Source of the DNA: Chloroflexota bacterium
GTDB lineage: Bacteria; Chloroflexota; Dehalococcoidia; Lucifugimonadales; JADFKI01
Reading direction: 5' to 3'
DNA: 6,407 nucleotides
Assembly: GCA_022565015.1 (NCBI GenBank)
Contig: JADFKI010000218.1
Span: forward strand, 1 to 6,407
Part shown: positions 5,294-6,407 of the stretch, in pieces
How positions within the stretch are numbered: the stretch's first letter is position 1
Layout of the letters: the number at the start of each line of letters is the position of its first letter
Notes under the pieces: model-generated
The model's database searches: none
Seen by the model: only the letters and a program-made list of their open reading frames with translations
Told to the model about the DNA's origin: nothing
Position numbers and translations under genes: made by a program

Positions 5294-6407
5294 ACTTCCC
5301 TTCCGCGGCGGTCAGCCGATGTACCGAGTCGTCGTCGACGTCCACTCCGAGACCGTCGCCCGTGAGCAGGTCGGCGCGGCCACCCTGCCCAAAGATCACC
5401 GGGTGTGCCGTCACGTCCTCTCGCAGTAGGTGAGTGCCGAAGGAGCCCTCCACGTACCGCACGCTGGGGAGCCAAGCCGCCAGATGCCGTCCCGCCGCGG
5501 ACAGTAACGAGGTCTCCCCCACCTGGGCCCCCACCTGCACATCGAGACCGGCGGCGGCCGCTACCTCGGCGATCTCCACCGACGCAAGCAGCCCTCCGCA
5601 CTTGGACACGCGCACGTTGAACACGTCGCAGGCCCGCTTGTCGACGAGCCTCCGCGCGTCCTCGACCGTGATCAGCGACTCGTCGGCCACCACGGCCAGC
5701 CCCGACTCCTCTCGGACGCGGCACATGCCGGCGAGGTCGGCCGCTGGGACTGGCTGCTCGACGGCCTCGATGGCGGAGCCGCGCAATCGAGCCAAAGCTC
5801 GGACGGCCTCGTCCGCGCTCCACACCCCGTTGGCGTCCACCCGGAGCGCGATGTCCTGGCCCACGGCCTCGCGCACCGCCGCGAGGCGCCGCTCGTCGTC
5901 GCCGACTCCCACCTTCACCTTGATCGCCGCGAAGCCGGCCGAAGCGTAGCGCCGCGCCAGCTCCGCCGCCGCTTCAGGGTCCGCGGCCTCGATGACGCCG
6001 GAGTAGACGACTTCTTGGCGCATCGGCGCCAGCCATTCGGATAGCGGGAGGCCGGCGCGCCGGAACGCCCAGTCCAGCAGCGCCAGCTCCACGGCGCAGT
6101 ACGTAGCATTGCGACCTCCGGTACGGTCGTTCCAGGCGTCACGGAGCGCCCTCAGATCGTCGAGGACCTTCATACCGGGAGCGAACGTTCGCTCCCGCAC
6201 CAGGGGGGCCAGCTCGCTAAGGATCGCCGTCACCATGTCGTCGACCCCCTCTCCGGTCACGTAGGGCCGCGGGACGCCCTCACCGTGGCCGATGGAGCCG
6301 TCCTTCCCCGTCACGCGCACCACCACGGCGTCGCTGGCGTCTCGGTCCATGCGCGCGTGGGCGAAGGACTGGGGTAAGGGGATGCGCAGCGGGTGGACCT
6401 CCACTGT
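5292..6407 (-). CDS. Enolase-superfamily enzyme of the MR/MLE group (dipeptide epimerase or cycloisomerase-like), 5' partial
   Basis: About 370 visible residues, essentially a whole enolase-superfamily protein of the muconate lactonizing enzyme subgroup. Counting from the GTG at 6404, the N-terminal capping domain is followed by a barrel with the general base KVK at 162-164, metal ligands Asp190 (RVDANG), Glu216 (VEQP) and Asp241 (ADES), and the second base Lys268 (VRVSKCGG). All catalytic residues are present, so the enzyme should be active on a carboxylate alpha-proton. Subgroup members include L-Ala-D/L-Glu and other dipeptide epimerases, o-succinylbenzoate synthases and cycloisomerases; the specificity loop (QVGAQVGETSLLS, 290-302) does not settle which. 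The frame continues through the window edge, and family proteins usually start a few residues before VEVHPLRIPL, so the real start is probably just outside. It is first in a minus-strand operon with the GH3-type gene. All 10 isoleucines use ATC. Confidence 0.85.
   Translation of the reverse strand, partial: TVEVHPLRIPLPQSFAHARMDRDASDAVVVRVTGKDGSIGHGEGVPRPYVTGEGVDDMVTAILSELAPLVRERTFAPGMKVLDDLRALRDAWNDRTGGRNATYCAVELALLDWAFRRAGLPLSEWLAPMRQEVVYSGVIEAADPEAAAELARRYASAGFAAIKVKVGVGDDERRLAAVREAVGQDIALRVDANGVWSADEAVRALARLRGSAIEAVEQPVPAADLAGMCRVREESGLAVVADESLITVEDARRLVDKRACDVFNVRVSKCGGLLASVEIAEVAAAAGLDVQVGAQVGETSLLSAAGRHLAAWLPSVRYVEGSFGTHLLREDVTAHPVIFGQGGRADLLTGDGLGVDVDDDSVHRLTAAEGK

Overview
This is a bacterial window of tightly packed protein genes with Shine-Dalgarno-led starts, GTG and TTG start codons and one textbook intrinsic terminator. 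No RNA gene, insertion sequence or CRISPR array was seen. Taxonomy cannot be fixed by eye. The left two thirds (moderate GC, frequent ATA isoleucine codons, a TreT-type glycosyltransferase and an M20 amidohydrolase) would suit an environmental bacterium, perhaps Chloroflexota, but that is a weak inference.

Layout. Positions 1-426 (minus strand): a PqqD/RRE-type small protein with a TTG start, followed downstream by the first 19 codons of an unidentified gene that leaves the window. Positions 427-895: a relatively AT-rich divergent intergenic region with a candidate minus-strand promoter, a possible 23-residue peptide directly upstream of the PqqD gene, and several short dyads and repeats. Positions 896-1903 (plus): an aspartate/ornithine carbamoyltransferase-like protein whose carbamoyl-phosphate signature is degenerate. 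Positions 1904-2085: an intergenic stretch with a perfect 16-bp palindrome. Positions 2086-3384 (plus): a GT4 glycosyltransferase of the trehalose synthase (TreT) type, closed by a strong terminator at 3452-3485. Position 3599 onward (plus): an M20D amidohydrolase that loses its C-terminus near 4601-4622. Positions 4601-5284 (minus): the N-terminal 228 residues of a GH3-type acyl-amide synthetase. Positions 5292-6407 (minus): a nearly complete enolase-superfamily (MR/MLE) enzyme whose start lies just past the right edge.

The most important structural observation is the junction at about 4601-4622. Two unrelated, convergent genes both lose their 3' parts there, across about 20 bases that can be read sensibly in either gene. 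Codon use differs across the point: ATA is 8 of 24 isoleucine codons in the M20 gene and 0 of 19 in the GH3 and MLE genes. The window is therefore probably two DNA sources joined together, either a metagenome assembly chimera or a microhomology-mediated rearrangement, and the left and right gene sets should not be read as one pathway.

Within the left part, the PqqD-type protein suggests that a peptide-modification (RiPP) locus continues beyond the left edge. The degenerate carbamoyltransferase, transcribed divergently from it, may be a repurposed enzyme. The trehalose-type glycosyltransferase is its own transcription unit. Within the right part, the GH3-like and MLE-like genes form a coupled operon (7-nt gap).
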